DNA from: Rhizomys pruinosus
Taxonomy: Eukaryota > Chordata > Mammalia > Rodentia > Spalacidae
Reading direction: 5' to 3'
DNA: 64,000 bases
Assembly: GCA_009823505.1 (NCBI GenBank)
Contig: VZQC01000392.1
Span: 1,012,585 to 1,076,584, forward strand
Shown: piece after piece, positions 11,901 through 24,683 of the stretch
Layout of the letters: each line of letters opens with the position of its first letter
How positions within the stretch are numbered: the first letter of the stretch is position 1
Notes under the pieces: generated by a model
Database searches by the model: none
Seen by the model: only the letters and a program-made list of their open reading frames with translations
Told to the model about the DNA's origin: nothing
Program-made: the position numbers and the translations under genes

Positions 11901-14900
11901 TCGGGGACAACATGAGAGAAGCAGGACAGACCGGAAAGCCACCCGCCAACACCCACGGTCTGGCCGCCGCAATGCAAAGAACCCCAACACGTGTGACCAG
12001 CCCTGGCCATCACGTCCACACGCGGAAACACAGTATGCTGTCAGTTAGCGGGGGTGGGGGGAGGGCCACGGGGAGACTGGGCCGCAGCAGGCCCACGGTG
12101 GAAGAGAGACGCAACGTGGCAGAAGCGGAAACTGACACCCCCCCGCCCCCCACCCCCCAGGCACTGGGTTGGGAGCCAGGGTAGGGAGCAAGACCACCCC
12201 CAAGGCCGGCCAGCTGGCGGGAGACTGATGCAGGCAGACCCAGCAAGAAGGTGGGGGGGCGCCTTAAACGTTGGCATACAAGACGAGGCAAGGCATGCAC
12301 CAGGCAACCCGAAGAGGAGGAGAAAAGACGGAAAAAGCCCACCACCCGCTCGGATGAGGGGTGTGCCCTGAAGCGATGGCAAGGCCGGCAATGCCCCAGG
12401 TCCCGGGACCATGCAGGACTCCCCACGACCGAGAGGGCAGCAAGGAAGCCCTCCAACTTTCTCACCCACCAAATGGCCCCCCGAGGACCACGGCAGCTGC
12501 CCGCCATGCATGCCCGACAACCTCCACGAGGGGGTCCAGCAGCACAGTTGGGTTGGCCGGCGAGGAGGGACTGACGGTGTGTGAGGAGGGGGACAACATG
12601 GCAGAATGACAGCCAGCCGGAGGCAGGGGCTACGGGAACGGCCCCCGGAAGAAGCCTATCCGGGCCAAGAGACCCAACCCGGGAGGACGCAACTCGGGAG
12701 ACTACCAATGTCGCCGCCACCACTGAAAGACCCTTGCGAGACACTGCTGACATCCAACAATGCGCCGGGAATGCCACATGCCACATGCCACGCAGCTGGG
12801 AGACCAGCAGGAGATAGCACGCCCCAAGACCTTGCTCCAGCCCTGAGGAGGAAAAGGACCAGCATCTGCCAATGTGGAGCATGCCATAGGTAATGGTTAT
12901 AGGGTGGCGGCACCACCTTCAAGGCTTCAGGGGGCACCGCCAGGGCCCGAAAGGGGTTGGTCAGCAGATCAGGTGGCAGTAGCCAGGGAGCACCCCCAAA
13001 AGGATCGAGGGGAGGATAAAGAGGTTGGGGTTCGGAAGCAGACTTCCCCATAATTTATGGAGGTACACTCACCCATAGACTGATTGGCCCATCAGCAAAC
13101 TTCACGGTAACTGGGCTGGAAATACAGTCTGTGGTGTCACCTGAAGAGGGACAGGTGGAGAAGAGGCTTGAATCAGCCAGCCTCATTGGTGGATGGGGCT
13201 GAGTGGATGATGAGTGTCGATGGTACAAGAGAACACGGCAGACCCGGAGCTCGTCAAAGCAAGGACTCACTTTATTGCATCAGGCAGCACTTATATATGC
13301 TTGGTGGGAAGGGTGCAGAAAGGAAGGCAGGAGAGGAAATACATAGAGTGGGGGCATAGTTTTGGACCAATAGTAATTCAGATTGGGCTATGCTGAGTCA
13401 CTCATATGCGGAAGTGATCAGCCAGAGACAGGTCACTAAACTCTAGTCAGGCTCAGGGATTACAGTAGGCCACATTCCCTAGGGCCCACAGGCCCAACAA
13501 ATAAGGAAGAAGAATCCCGACAACAAATGACCAGATCTTTAACAGGTTAATAGAAGAAAAATTTTCCAAACTGGAAATAAGACAATCCCATACAAATACA
13601 GAAGTGAACAATACAATACAAATAGGACCCAGAAAAAAGAAACTCCCCAATGCCATATAATTGTTAAAAACACTAAATGCTCAAAATAAAGACAAAATAC
13701 TGAAAGCCACAAGAGAAAAAACAACCAGTTATCTAAGGGGAAACCCATCAGATTCACAGCTGACTTCTCAGTCCCAACTATGAAACCTAGAAGAACAAAC
13801 CGAAAAGTATTCCCTGTGCTAAACGCCTTTAGATGCCAACCCAGACCTACTTTTCCCAGCAAAAATGTCAGTTACGTTGAAGGAGAAAGAAAAATCTTTC
13901 CATAACATGGAAACAGAGATGAAAAATACATACCTAAAGGAAACAAACACTTCAGAAAATCTTTGAAGCAATCCAAGAACAGAGAAAAGGAGCACTATCC
14001 CCTAAGCAATTAAAGAGAGAAATCAACAAAAGCATAATCAGAGTAAATACAAACCTATGTCGCGAGAATGCAAACACAATATAAGGTGAAAAGGAAGCAA
14101 CACAGCATCTCTCAAATAATAGCCTTAAATACTAAATGGTCTAAAACTCCCCAATCAAAAGACATAGACAGGGAGAATGGACTAGGAAATAATCCTCCTA
14201 TATGCTGTGTACAAGAAACGCATCTTACCTCAAAGATCCAGACACCACCTTATAGTGAAAGGATGGAAAAAAATATCCCAGAAACAAGCTGGAGTGGCTA
14301 TTTCTAATATCAGACAAAAATAATATCAAAGTAAAATAATCAAAGAAGACAAAGATGCGCCATTTACATCCTTGTCAAAGGAACAATTAACTAAGACTGA
14401 GAAGAAAGATGCAATAGTTATGGCAGAATGTGCATGATCTGGGATGGGTGGGAGGAAGGGAAGGGGAATATGTCTAAAACTGAACTGAGAATGAATGTCT
14501 GAAATACACAAAACATCATATAAAAGCATAAAAAAGAAGTTTGAACAGAAGTACTTCATGAAGTTGAGGAAAATAAAGTCGGCTGAAAAATACAATGAAA
14601 AGTGTTCAGCAATCATTAATAATTAAGGTAAATGCAAATAAAAACCACTTTAAGATAACATCTCACCCAATAAGACTGGCTAAGATCAAGAGTACAAAAG
14701 ACACCAATGCTGAGAGGCTGTGGAGAAGGGGAACAATCATCTACTGCTTGTGGGCCATGTAAACTTGTAACAACCACTATGGAAAGCAGTGTGGAAGAAC
14801 CCTTAAAAGACTCAAAGTTAGCCTACCACCTGACCCCAGCCTCGCACTCCTGGGTATACTCCATAAGACCTCATCCTACCCACAAGATGCAGTGCACATC

Positions 14901-17900
14901 TACGTTTATTGCAACTCTCTTCATAATAGCGAACAGCTGAAACCAACCCACCATGCCCTTCAACCATGAAGTGGATAGAGAAAATATCGTGGTACATCTC
15001 AACAATGGAGTTTTATGCAGCAGTAAAAGAAGATGACATCATGAAACTTTGCAGGTAAATGGAATTGGAACTAGAAGACATAATGCTAAGTGAATATATT
15101 CACTTTTCTGTTGCTGTGATAAAACACCATGACCAAGGACATTATAAAGGAAAGAGTTTTAGCCCGGGCGTGGAAGCAACACGCCTTTAATCCCTTGCAA
15201 CTTGGGAGGCAGAGGCAGGTGGATCTTTGTGAGTTCAGGCCAGCTGGTCTATGGATTCGATTCCAGACAGCTGGGGCTACAGGGAGACCCTGTCTTAAAA
15301 AAAAAAAAAAGAGAAGTTTATTTGAGCCTTATGATTGATGGTTCCAGGGAATTAAAGAGTCCATTTGTGGGAGGGCATGGTGGCCAGGGCTTGGAGCAAG
15401 AAGCCGAGGTTCCCATCTTTCCAGAGCACAGGAAGCCACGAGAGCCTCTGGAGACTGTCAAGACTTGTTAAACTCACTAAGCGTCAACCCCTAGTGACGT
15501 ATTTCCTCCAGCATTGCCACACCTCCTAATATCCCCAAAAACAGCACCACCCACTGGGGACAAAATGTCTGAATACTGAAGCCTATGGGGAACAATCTCA
15601 TTCAAACCACCACAGTGAAGTATCCATAAGTCCCAGCAAAACAAACAATAGATGGTATCCTTAATCTGTGGATGCTAGCACCAATGTATCTAGTTGTAAG
15701 GCAAACTGAATAATTCTGATTTTTTTTTCTTTTTAAAGTAAATATAACACCTGATCTATTCATCAACTTTGTATGTAATGTAGGAATGTAAGGTAATTAA
15801 TTTTCTTTTACCTGCGTACAACCCTACTGTCAAAATGGTGAATCTAAACATGTTTGGAATTAACCTAAATAGTTTATTTTCACACATCATAATTTTGGTA
15901 TATGTATAGTGTGCACATATGCATGTTTATGAACTGTACAAATGGAAGGAACCACAAAAAGACTGGTCAAAGAACTGACTGAAACAGTAAACTTCTGCAA
16001 AACAGTAAACTTCTTTGCATTGAAAAAAATAAGAAAAAAAAAAAAAGACTGAGAAAAAAATATGTAAGATATGTATGGCAGAATGCATGGCTCTGGTGGG
16101 GTGGGGGCAAGGACAGGAATTTGGTCTAACTTGATAAGAAAATGTAATGAAATGCACATAATTCCTTATTTTTTTTAAAGTGCCTAGAAAAAAAAAAAAA
16201 AGGTGGATCAGCGGCTTGAGGAATGAGAAATGACAACCCTAAATTGTCTCTGGCCTACACACACACACAACACACACACACACACACAAAGACTGGTCTA
16301 TAGGTTGGAAAAGTAAGGTCTAATTCAAAGGGCACTACTTTTAAGAATCTAAGGACAATTTCTTTATCCAAAATTAAAAAAAAATAAAAGCACCAGTGTG
16401 ATTACTTCAAAATCGCTCTGTTTGTTAAGAATAACATGGAAATCTTGCTAGTGACACATGGAGAAAATTTAGTAACTGAACAAAGAATGCCATTAGATTC
16501 ATGTATGTAAGGCTATTTAAAGCATATGCTTACAAATACTGATGAAGACTTAATGTAAGAAGTGTTTTCAGATCATTTGTATTTAAGTGTTGTTTTGTTT
16601 TTGTTTATCTTTTTGGTAAAGTGTATGATTCTGGGAGTATTATGGATAATGGGAGATCACCTTTGTTAATCTCTGCCAAAGAAAGACCAGGTTTTGCTAT
16701 TTATACCAGACCAGGAACAAGTCAGTTAACAAAAAAGTTTTCAGTTAACAAAAAGTTTTGGTTAAGAAAAACAAGTTTCTTAGAATTGCGGAAACAATGG
16801 GCTCCAAGGAGAGCACATGCTACCTGGCCAGTTTATATGTTTCCCATATTGTAAAAACACTGTACCCCGTTACAGGTACAGGCTTCATGGCTATGCAGAC
16901 ACACAGGGTAAAGCAAGAGTCAGCTAGAACAGAAGAGTCACCTTTGCCATTTCAAAAATCCAAAACACGAAGGGGGGCTGGAGAGATAGCCTAGCGGTTA
17001 AGAGCACAGACGCTCTTCAAGAGGACCGCGGTTCGATCCCAGCAAACCCATGGCGCTAAGAACCTCTGTAAACTCCAATTCCAGGAGAAACTCCAGTTCC
17101 AGGGGAATCGAGACCCTCTTTCGACCTCCGCGGCATTGCACGACACGGGTGCACAAGCCTACAGGCAGACATACATTATACACATACAAAATAAATAAAA
17201 TTAAAAAAAAAAATTAAAATCCAACCACAGAGGGCAGCAGAAATTAATTAGTAGGGAAGGAAAATAAGATCATCATAAGTGTGTGCCTCATGTTCAAAAA
17301 TGTAAGACATAAAAGAAAAATGGTCATTTTAGAAATGAAGCTATAGTGTCTGAGGTGAAAAGTGCAATAAATTGCAGAGAAAAAGATATGAGGAAAAGTC
17401 CCTGTAAGATTATTTCTTGGGCAGAACTGATTAATTGTATTCTCTTTTAAAGATTTTTTTAATCTATTTTATTTTATGTCTATGAGTGGTTAATCCCTCT
17501 ATATTTGTTAATGTACCCATGTTCAATGCAGTGCCACAGAGGAACAAAAGAGGGCGTAAAAACTCCTGGAACTGGAGTTATGGGTGGTTGTTAAGCCACC
17601 GTTTGGGTGCTAGGATTTGAACTGGGTCTTCTACAAAAACCAGCCAATTGATTTAAAAACCACTAAGCCATTTCCTCTTCCAAGCCCCACTAATTGGTAT
17701 TCTTGCCTTTGTGCTTAGCATGACTATTAATGGATTAAAACTTTAAAATTTTTTAAAATTATTTAAAAAATTTTATTATTTTCGCTAAGTGTAATGAGTG
17801 TACTGTCTGCATGTTAGGTTTGTGCACCCATGTCCGTGCAGTGCTGTGGAGGTCAGAAGAGGGTCTCAGATTCCCTGGAACTGGAAGTTCTCCTGAAATT

Positions 17901-20900
17901 GGGTTATTTAGGCCCCATGTGGGTGCTGGGATCGAACCTGGTCCTCTGCTGAGCCAGTGTGCTCTTAAACTGCTAGGCTATCTCTCCAGCCCCGGATTAA
18001 AACTTTTAAATGGATTAAAAACTTATTTTTTTTTTTTTTTTTTTAATTTGAGACAAGGATCTCCCCTATAGCTCCAGCTTGGCCTGGAATTCCTCTATGT
18101 AGGACCAAAATAGGCCAGGTGGGCCTCAGTTACAGAGATCCACCTGCCTACCTCCCAAGTGCTTTGACTAAAATTATGCCACCATACCTGGCATTGAGTT
18201 GCATATTTTTATTAAGAGAAGACTACAAATAGTTAATGCTGAAAGAATTAAAATATTTGTACATTGGAGTGGAATATATGTGTCAGAGGTTTTGTTTGTG
18301 AAATGGCATGTTAAAAAGAACTCAAAAAAATAAAATAAGCTTTCAGAATAATTATTTGCATGTTTTTTAAGTGTGATTTATTTCCTAGCCAGCTGGTAAA
18401 TTTTGTTGTGGAATTGATTGTCTTTTTACATCTTTGAACCTCCCTAACATACTTTGTGGTACTTCTGACAGTGTGTGGTCAGCAGCATTTCTGAGATGAA
18501 AGAGGGACTCTTCCATCTCTGATACAGCAAATTTAGTCTGCTGCATAAGGCAGCACAGTAGTGTGGCCCTGAGACAAATGGACATGAACCAGAGCAGGTT
18601 AGGTGTGGGCTGGGAGGAAGGCAGGAAAGTGTTCACTTTGCCAAAAAGCTCTTTAATCCTATTTTTAAACAAGAGAATTAATTTCTGCAAATTGCTACTC
18701 AGAGCTTTGTCTTTGTCTGTTAGCTAGTGCTGATTATATCAGGTATGTTTGTCCTTAACGAGAAAGAACTTTGCAGTTTATTTTGGCAGATCTAGGGCTT
18801 TAGAGAGCAAATGGCAGAATTAAACATATTGTAGATTTTCATCCCACTTTCTGGAAGGCACACTGCACAGGGATGGGGTGTTCATTTTCCCACTTTGTAG
18901 CCAAAGAAAAATTGTCTCCTTTTTAAAGGCACAGAAACCTAAATAAAGAACAGAATTTTGGAACACCAAATTCCAATATGTGCTAAGATTTTCATAAGAA
19001 GGGTTTATAAACTGCAAGTTAGAGTGTTCACAGATTGAGGACAGTAACAATGGCTTTCAACACAGTACTTCCCAGCAAGTTAGAGTGTTCACAGATTGAG
19101 GACAGTAACAATGGCTTTCAACACAGTACTTCCCAGCAAGGTAGAGTGTTCACAGATTCAGGACAGTAATAGCTTTCAACACAGTACTTCCCAGCAAGGT
19201 AGAGTGTTCACAGATTCAGGACAGTAACAATAGCTTTCAACACAGTACTTCCCAGCAAGGTAGAGTGTTCACAGATTCAGGACAGTAACAATAGCTTTCA
19301 ACACAGTACTTCCCAGCAAGGTAGAGTGTTCACAGATTCAGGGCAGTAACAATAGCTTTCAACACAGTACTTCCCAGCAAGTTAGAGTGTTCACAGATTC
19401 AGGAGAGTAATAGCTTTCAACACAGTACTTCCCAGCAAGGTAGAGTGTTCACAGATTGAGGACAGTAATAGCTTTCAACACAGTACTTCCCAGCAAGGTA
19501 GAGTGTTCACAGATTCAGGACAGTAATAGCTTTCAACACAGTACTTCCCAGCAAGGTAGAGTGTTCACAGATTCAGGACAGTAACAATAGCTTTCAACAC
19601 AGTACTTCCCAGCAAGGTACAGTGTTCACAGATTCAGGGCTGTAGCAATAGCTTTCAACACAGTATTTCCCAGCAAGGTGGAGAACACTATTTCCCAACA
19701 ACCTAAATGAAACTTTGTACAATTTCTGTCCCGGTTTGCTTTTCCTGTTGCTGTGAACAAAGCATCAATGACCAAAAACAAAACTTGGGGAGGAAAGGTT
19801 TATTGCCTTCGGTACTGATCACACTCCATCACTGGAGTAAAACCTAGGCAGGAGCTTAAGCAGAGGATGACCCTGGAGGCGGGAACTGAAACAGAGTGGG
19901 AAGGAATGCTGCTCACTGACTTGCTTCCCCCTAAACTTGCTCAGCTGCTTTCTAATAGCCCAGGCAACACCTGCCCAAGGTGGTAAGTACTGCCCAATTG
20001 TGGGTTGGACCCTTCTTAATATCAATTAACAATCAAGAAAAATGCCACAAAGACATGCCTACAGGCCCAATCGAAGGAAGGAAAATTTCCCTGGATCTTA
20101 GTTTTGTTTAAAGTTGACAAAAAACTAATCAGCATCTGCCTTCTGAATATTGTTGCTAAGCAATATTCAATATTGTTACCAGCAAAAAAACACTGTGCTT
20201 GGCTTCTTCAGCTGTAGAAGGAAATGGGTATACCAGTTTTTCTACGTCCATAAGCAAAACATGAATGATGGAGAAGGGAGAGTTGTATAGTAAGAAAAAG
20301 GTCTAGGGGCTGGACAGATTAGCCAGTGGTTCAGAGGACTTACTGTACTTGCAGAAGAACCAGCTTGGTTCCAGCATCCATATGGGAGTTAACCTAACTG
20401 TAAACTCTAGTTCTAGGGGATCCGTCGCCCTCTTCTGACCTCCATGGGCCCTAAATGCATGTGGTACACCCAAAACATGCAGGCAAAAAACACTCCAATA
20501 CCACCAACAAAATAATTTTTAAAGGAAAAAGGTCCAAGTATTCAGGAAAGGCATCCTATTGTTGATGCTTTATTTTGGGTTCTAAATAGTGTTGAACAAC
20601 AATAAAATGTTCAGGAGTTCTAGTTCTTTCCTCTATACTTATTTGAATCAATAGAAAAAGAAGTTCTTTATTACAGAAAAACCACTGGGTGTAAGGTACT
20701 TCACCATACTGACCAACTAAATGCAGGACAGGCACCACAAAAGGACTAAAGCTGAACTTCACTGAAGAATTAGAAGAAAGGGAGAAGACTTTTAAACACA
20801 GGGACATGTCCCCAGACATGCCCACAAACCAGTGGAGTAAGAGGTACTTAAACCAGTACAGCAAAAGTAATGAGAAGCAGGGGCTTGATCATACTGAACA

Positions 20901-22054
20901 TATAGCAAGAAAGGCAGAAAGGAAAACTCCCGGGGAAGTCATTGAATATGGAGATTACTTTTACCTAACCTTGTCGCCAAAGTTAATCTTATCTCAGCTT
21001 TTTTAATAGAAACAAGCTTACAATGACTTGGGCTCCTCCAGTACCTATGTATGTCATATAGCTTTGATCCTTCATGACCCTTCCTTGCCCCAACCCAGAA
21101 CAATGTATTCCTATGTATGTTGTGAAAATACCATTGCAGAATGTGTGTGTGTGTGTGAAAATATCAGGTGCAAGCAGTGAATATTCCTTAAAAGCATTGA
21201 ATTCTCTCATTTGTGTTGTAAATGAACTTCCTATTATTTGGATAACAATTCTGCTTGTGGTTGGATGTGCTGCTGTAGGTCAGTAGGGGTTCAGAAAAGG
21301 AAAAATCCCCTGGTAAGACAAGTTCTGCTTTTCCTTCCCCATTTCATGATGGTTGTACAGTTTCAGTAGAAAGCATGGTCTTTGTTCAAGAGAGCAGTTC
21401 TGGGACAAATCTGAAGGATGTTAAGAGTCCATCTGTTTTAGTTCCTGAATTGCTGTAATGCGGTATTGTACAAGCACAACTGCATGTTCTGGGGAAAGTG
21501 CTGTGAATTTCAGGACAAACTCAGAACCGTGGGTTCAGCAGGCAAGGGAGAGATACAGAGAAGAATTTGCATTTAGAAAAAACATAACATAAGGGGCTGG
21601 AGTGATGGCTATGCGGTTAAGAGCGCCGACTCGTCTTGCAGAGGACCCCGGGTTCGATCCCCAGCACCCAACATGGCGGCCGAGAGCCGTCTGAAAACTC
21701 CAATTCCCAGGAGAACTCCGTTCCAGGGGAGTCCAACGCCCTCTTTCTGACCTCCTGGCATTGCACGCAACGGGTGCACAGACTTTGATGCAGACAATAC
21801 ATTCATGAACACTACGGAAAATAAATAAATTAAAAAAATTAAAAAAAAAAAACCAAGAAAACATACCATAAAGATCTGATATGTGCAAAGTAAACTTTGA
21901 TCTCTAGCTGGACTATCTTTTATGTACTAACAAAAGAAAAACTTTAGAAAAATGGCCTGATTTGTGTGCTTGGATGGAAATGGAAAATATTTATGAATTG
22001 AATTGGCAAGAGTATGTTCAAAACTCTCTTCATCCCTCCAGGTCAGTTTGTAAA

Positions 22055-22089
<35 letters not shown>

Positions 22090-24638
22090 TTTTTTTTTTT
22101 TTTTTTTTTTTTTTCCAGCTGTGCCTGGAGCTCACCCTGTAGACCAGGCTGGCCTTGACCTCACAAGAAGCTCCGCCTCGCCTCTGCCTCCCGAAGTGCT
22201 GGGATTAGTAAAGCATGCGCTACACACCCCGGCCATTGTGACTTTTAAAAAAATCCCAAAACTTCGGAGGCGGAGAGATGGCCTAAAGCGATTAAAGCGC
22301 CGACCACGTCTTACAGAGGACCACCGGGTTCTATTCCCCAAGCACCCACATGGCGGCTGAGAACCATCTGAAAGCTCAATTCCAGGGAACTCCCCAGTTT
22401 CCAAGGGGACTCCGAGCACCCTCTTCTGACCTCCGCGGCGTTGCACGACATGGGTGGCACAGACCTACATCAGACAGTACATTCATACACATATCAGAAT
22501 AAATAAATTAAATAAGAAAAATAATTTTAAAAAATAAAAGTCCAACTTCGGTGGATCTCTGGGGAAAGGTACCACTATGGATATCTTGATTAATATAGAT
22601 AACATAATTAGAGAGACAGTCCTAAAGAAGCAAAGAAAATGAGAGGCCCCTGTGGCTGCCAACAGAGGTCCCCAAGGCCCAGACAGGCCAGGGAGCACAG
22701 ACCGAGTCCAGCAGAATTCCAGGTAGAGATGGAGCCTGAGCCACCAGGGAGTATGCCAGGGGTTCTGTAGATGCAGCCTGTGAATACTCAAGTATTATCA
22801 GCTTGTTTTGGAGGAAAGTACCTGATACAATGTGGAAAATAATACTGCTTCAAAATAATTATGCAGAGTAAAAGAAGACAGGGGTTTGTTTGTTTGTTTT
22901 ACAATTCCATTTCTGTAAATGTTTGGAAAAGAAGATCACTAATTGCTAGGTCCTCTGACAGTGAGGAAAATGTGTTGATCAGCTTTCTACTAACCTATAC
23001 AAATCTGAGGTAATTGACTTATAGAGAAAAGGGTTGTTTTAGCTCACAGTTCGGAAGCTTAAGCCTCCGGTCAATTATTCCTGTTAAATTTGGACTTGTG
23101 GGGCAGAATATTGTGGCAAGATCTAGTGAAGAAGCAGAAGTCCTCACCTCATGGCTGAAAAGTGAAGAGGGGACAAGGAAAGCCTGGGATTTCCCAAGGG
23201 CACACCCCCAGGGACCAAACCCACTTCTGAGTTTCCACTATGCCCTCTAGTTCAAGTTGGGGATAAAGCCTTCAGCTGTTGGCTTCTGGGGCACACTGTA
23301 GATTCAACTGATAGGACTGGAGTGTGTATAAAAGATCACAGAGGATATGAGGAAACACGGGTATGATGGACATGCTTTTTGTTAAGGAGGTGGCTTCCCA
23401 GACATTTACACAATGCCAACAGCTCAGTGCTTTGTATACATAAAATACAAGTAGTTTGTTAATTATGTATCAGGAAAGTTCTTTTTTCCTCCTACATTTT
23501 AAAATGATACAAATAAAATGGCTTCATCTCACAGTTGTTCTAAGAAAAGAGGAACAAACCCATACACCTTCTTTTCAGCTCTTTCCCAGCTCAAACTGTC
23601 TTTACCAAGGTGTCTGGTATTCTCAGGTGTTTCTGGATTTTTTAGCTAAATTGTAAGATCTATGTGATTGAATATTGTTCTTGTCCTGTAAACCAAACTG
23701 TGCAATTTTGTATTTCAGGACTAATGAATCAAGCAAGCAAACACAAAAGACTGATAAATGCTGCTGCGCCCAAAGGCATTGTAAATTTGAGACATCAAAG
23801 CTGGTTTCAGTCTCTGAAACTGCAGGAATAAGAATGGTTTCAGTTGTATTTCTGATTTTAACAGTGACTAGTAGATCTGTGAGTATAAAATGCAGGTTCC
23901 AGTACTCATGTAAACGTTCAAACAAAAGCTTTGGGAGTCAATCCCCATGAATTGTTTTGGGGCCTTTTTCAGGATGTGTACTTAGCTATTATATTCATTT
24001 TCTATTGCTCTGTTATAAATTACAGAAGTTCTCAAGATAAGTCCTAAGACCTTCGGTGGATGCCTAAAACCATGGACAGTATCAGCTCTGAACACAAATT
24101 TAATGCCTTTTCCATCTTACATAAGCAGTTAGCCAATGTGATCTTTACACATTGTAGCCATATTTTTAAAGTTTAGTTTCAAATAAGAAAACTAGCCCGC
24201 TTTCCTTTTTCCTTCTTCACACTTTACACACAACACATTCATCCTGATTATGTATCCTAGCACCCTCAGCATACAAATTTTTTGGTTTCCTTACCAAGTT
24301 GAGGGAACTTTTAACCTTTTTCAAACTTAAAGCACCTTTGTAGCTTTCTCTATTGTTCATAAGCCTCAAGTTGTTCATATCACTGATGATTGGTGCTTTG
24401 GAGACAGTGCTAAGATAAATGCTTCTTGAAAGTTATGATCCTAGTATGACAGTCAGAGAACCGTGATGGTTACTGAGTGACTGACAGGTGGTTGTGTATG
24501 AAGTATGCATCTCCTGGGTAAAGGAATGTCTTGCATCCTGAGTGGAACAGCATAAAGTTTCCCTGTGCTACTCAGAGTGACACACAATTTGAACTTAGAA
24601 TTACTTATTTCTGGAAAGTATAAGTGTGGGTTACTGAN

Positions 24639-24683
<45 letters not shown>

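Larger units (their letters stand above)
14640..16201 (+). pseudogene. LINE-1 remnant B (ORF2 end and 3' UTR)
   Basis: 14640-15094 matches the ORF2 C-terminal region (complement-equivalent to 40900-41350), with frameshifts. It is split by an LTR at 15095-15614 and resumes at 15615. The 3' UTR-like part ends in an A run at about 16184-16201. Confidence 0.75.

Noticed and set aside
12010..12882. 290-codon minus-strand open frame, with several other long frames on both strands here
   Set aside because: The DNA is GC-rich, where stops are rare, and the frames on both strands overlap. The translations show no retroviral or cellular domain, and the block is ERV leader-like sequence.
19020..19678. 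Regular repeats resembling a CRISPR array
   Set aside because: Units are continuous tandem copies without unique spacers, and the context is a mammalian intron.
20556..20864. 102-codon minus-strand open frame
   Set aside because: No recognisable product, splice context or repeat identity. Its length is within chance for AT-balanced intron DNA.
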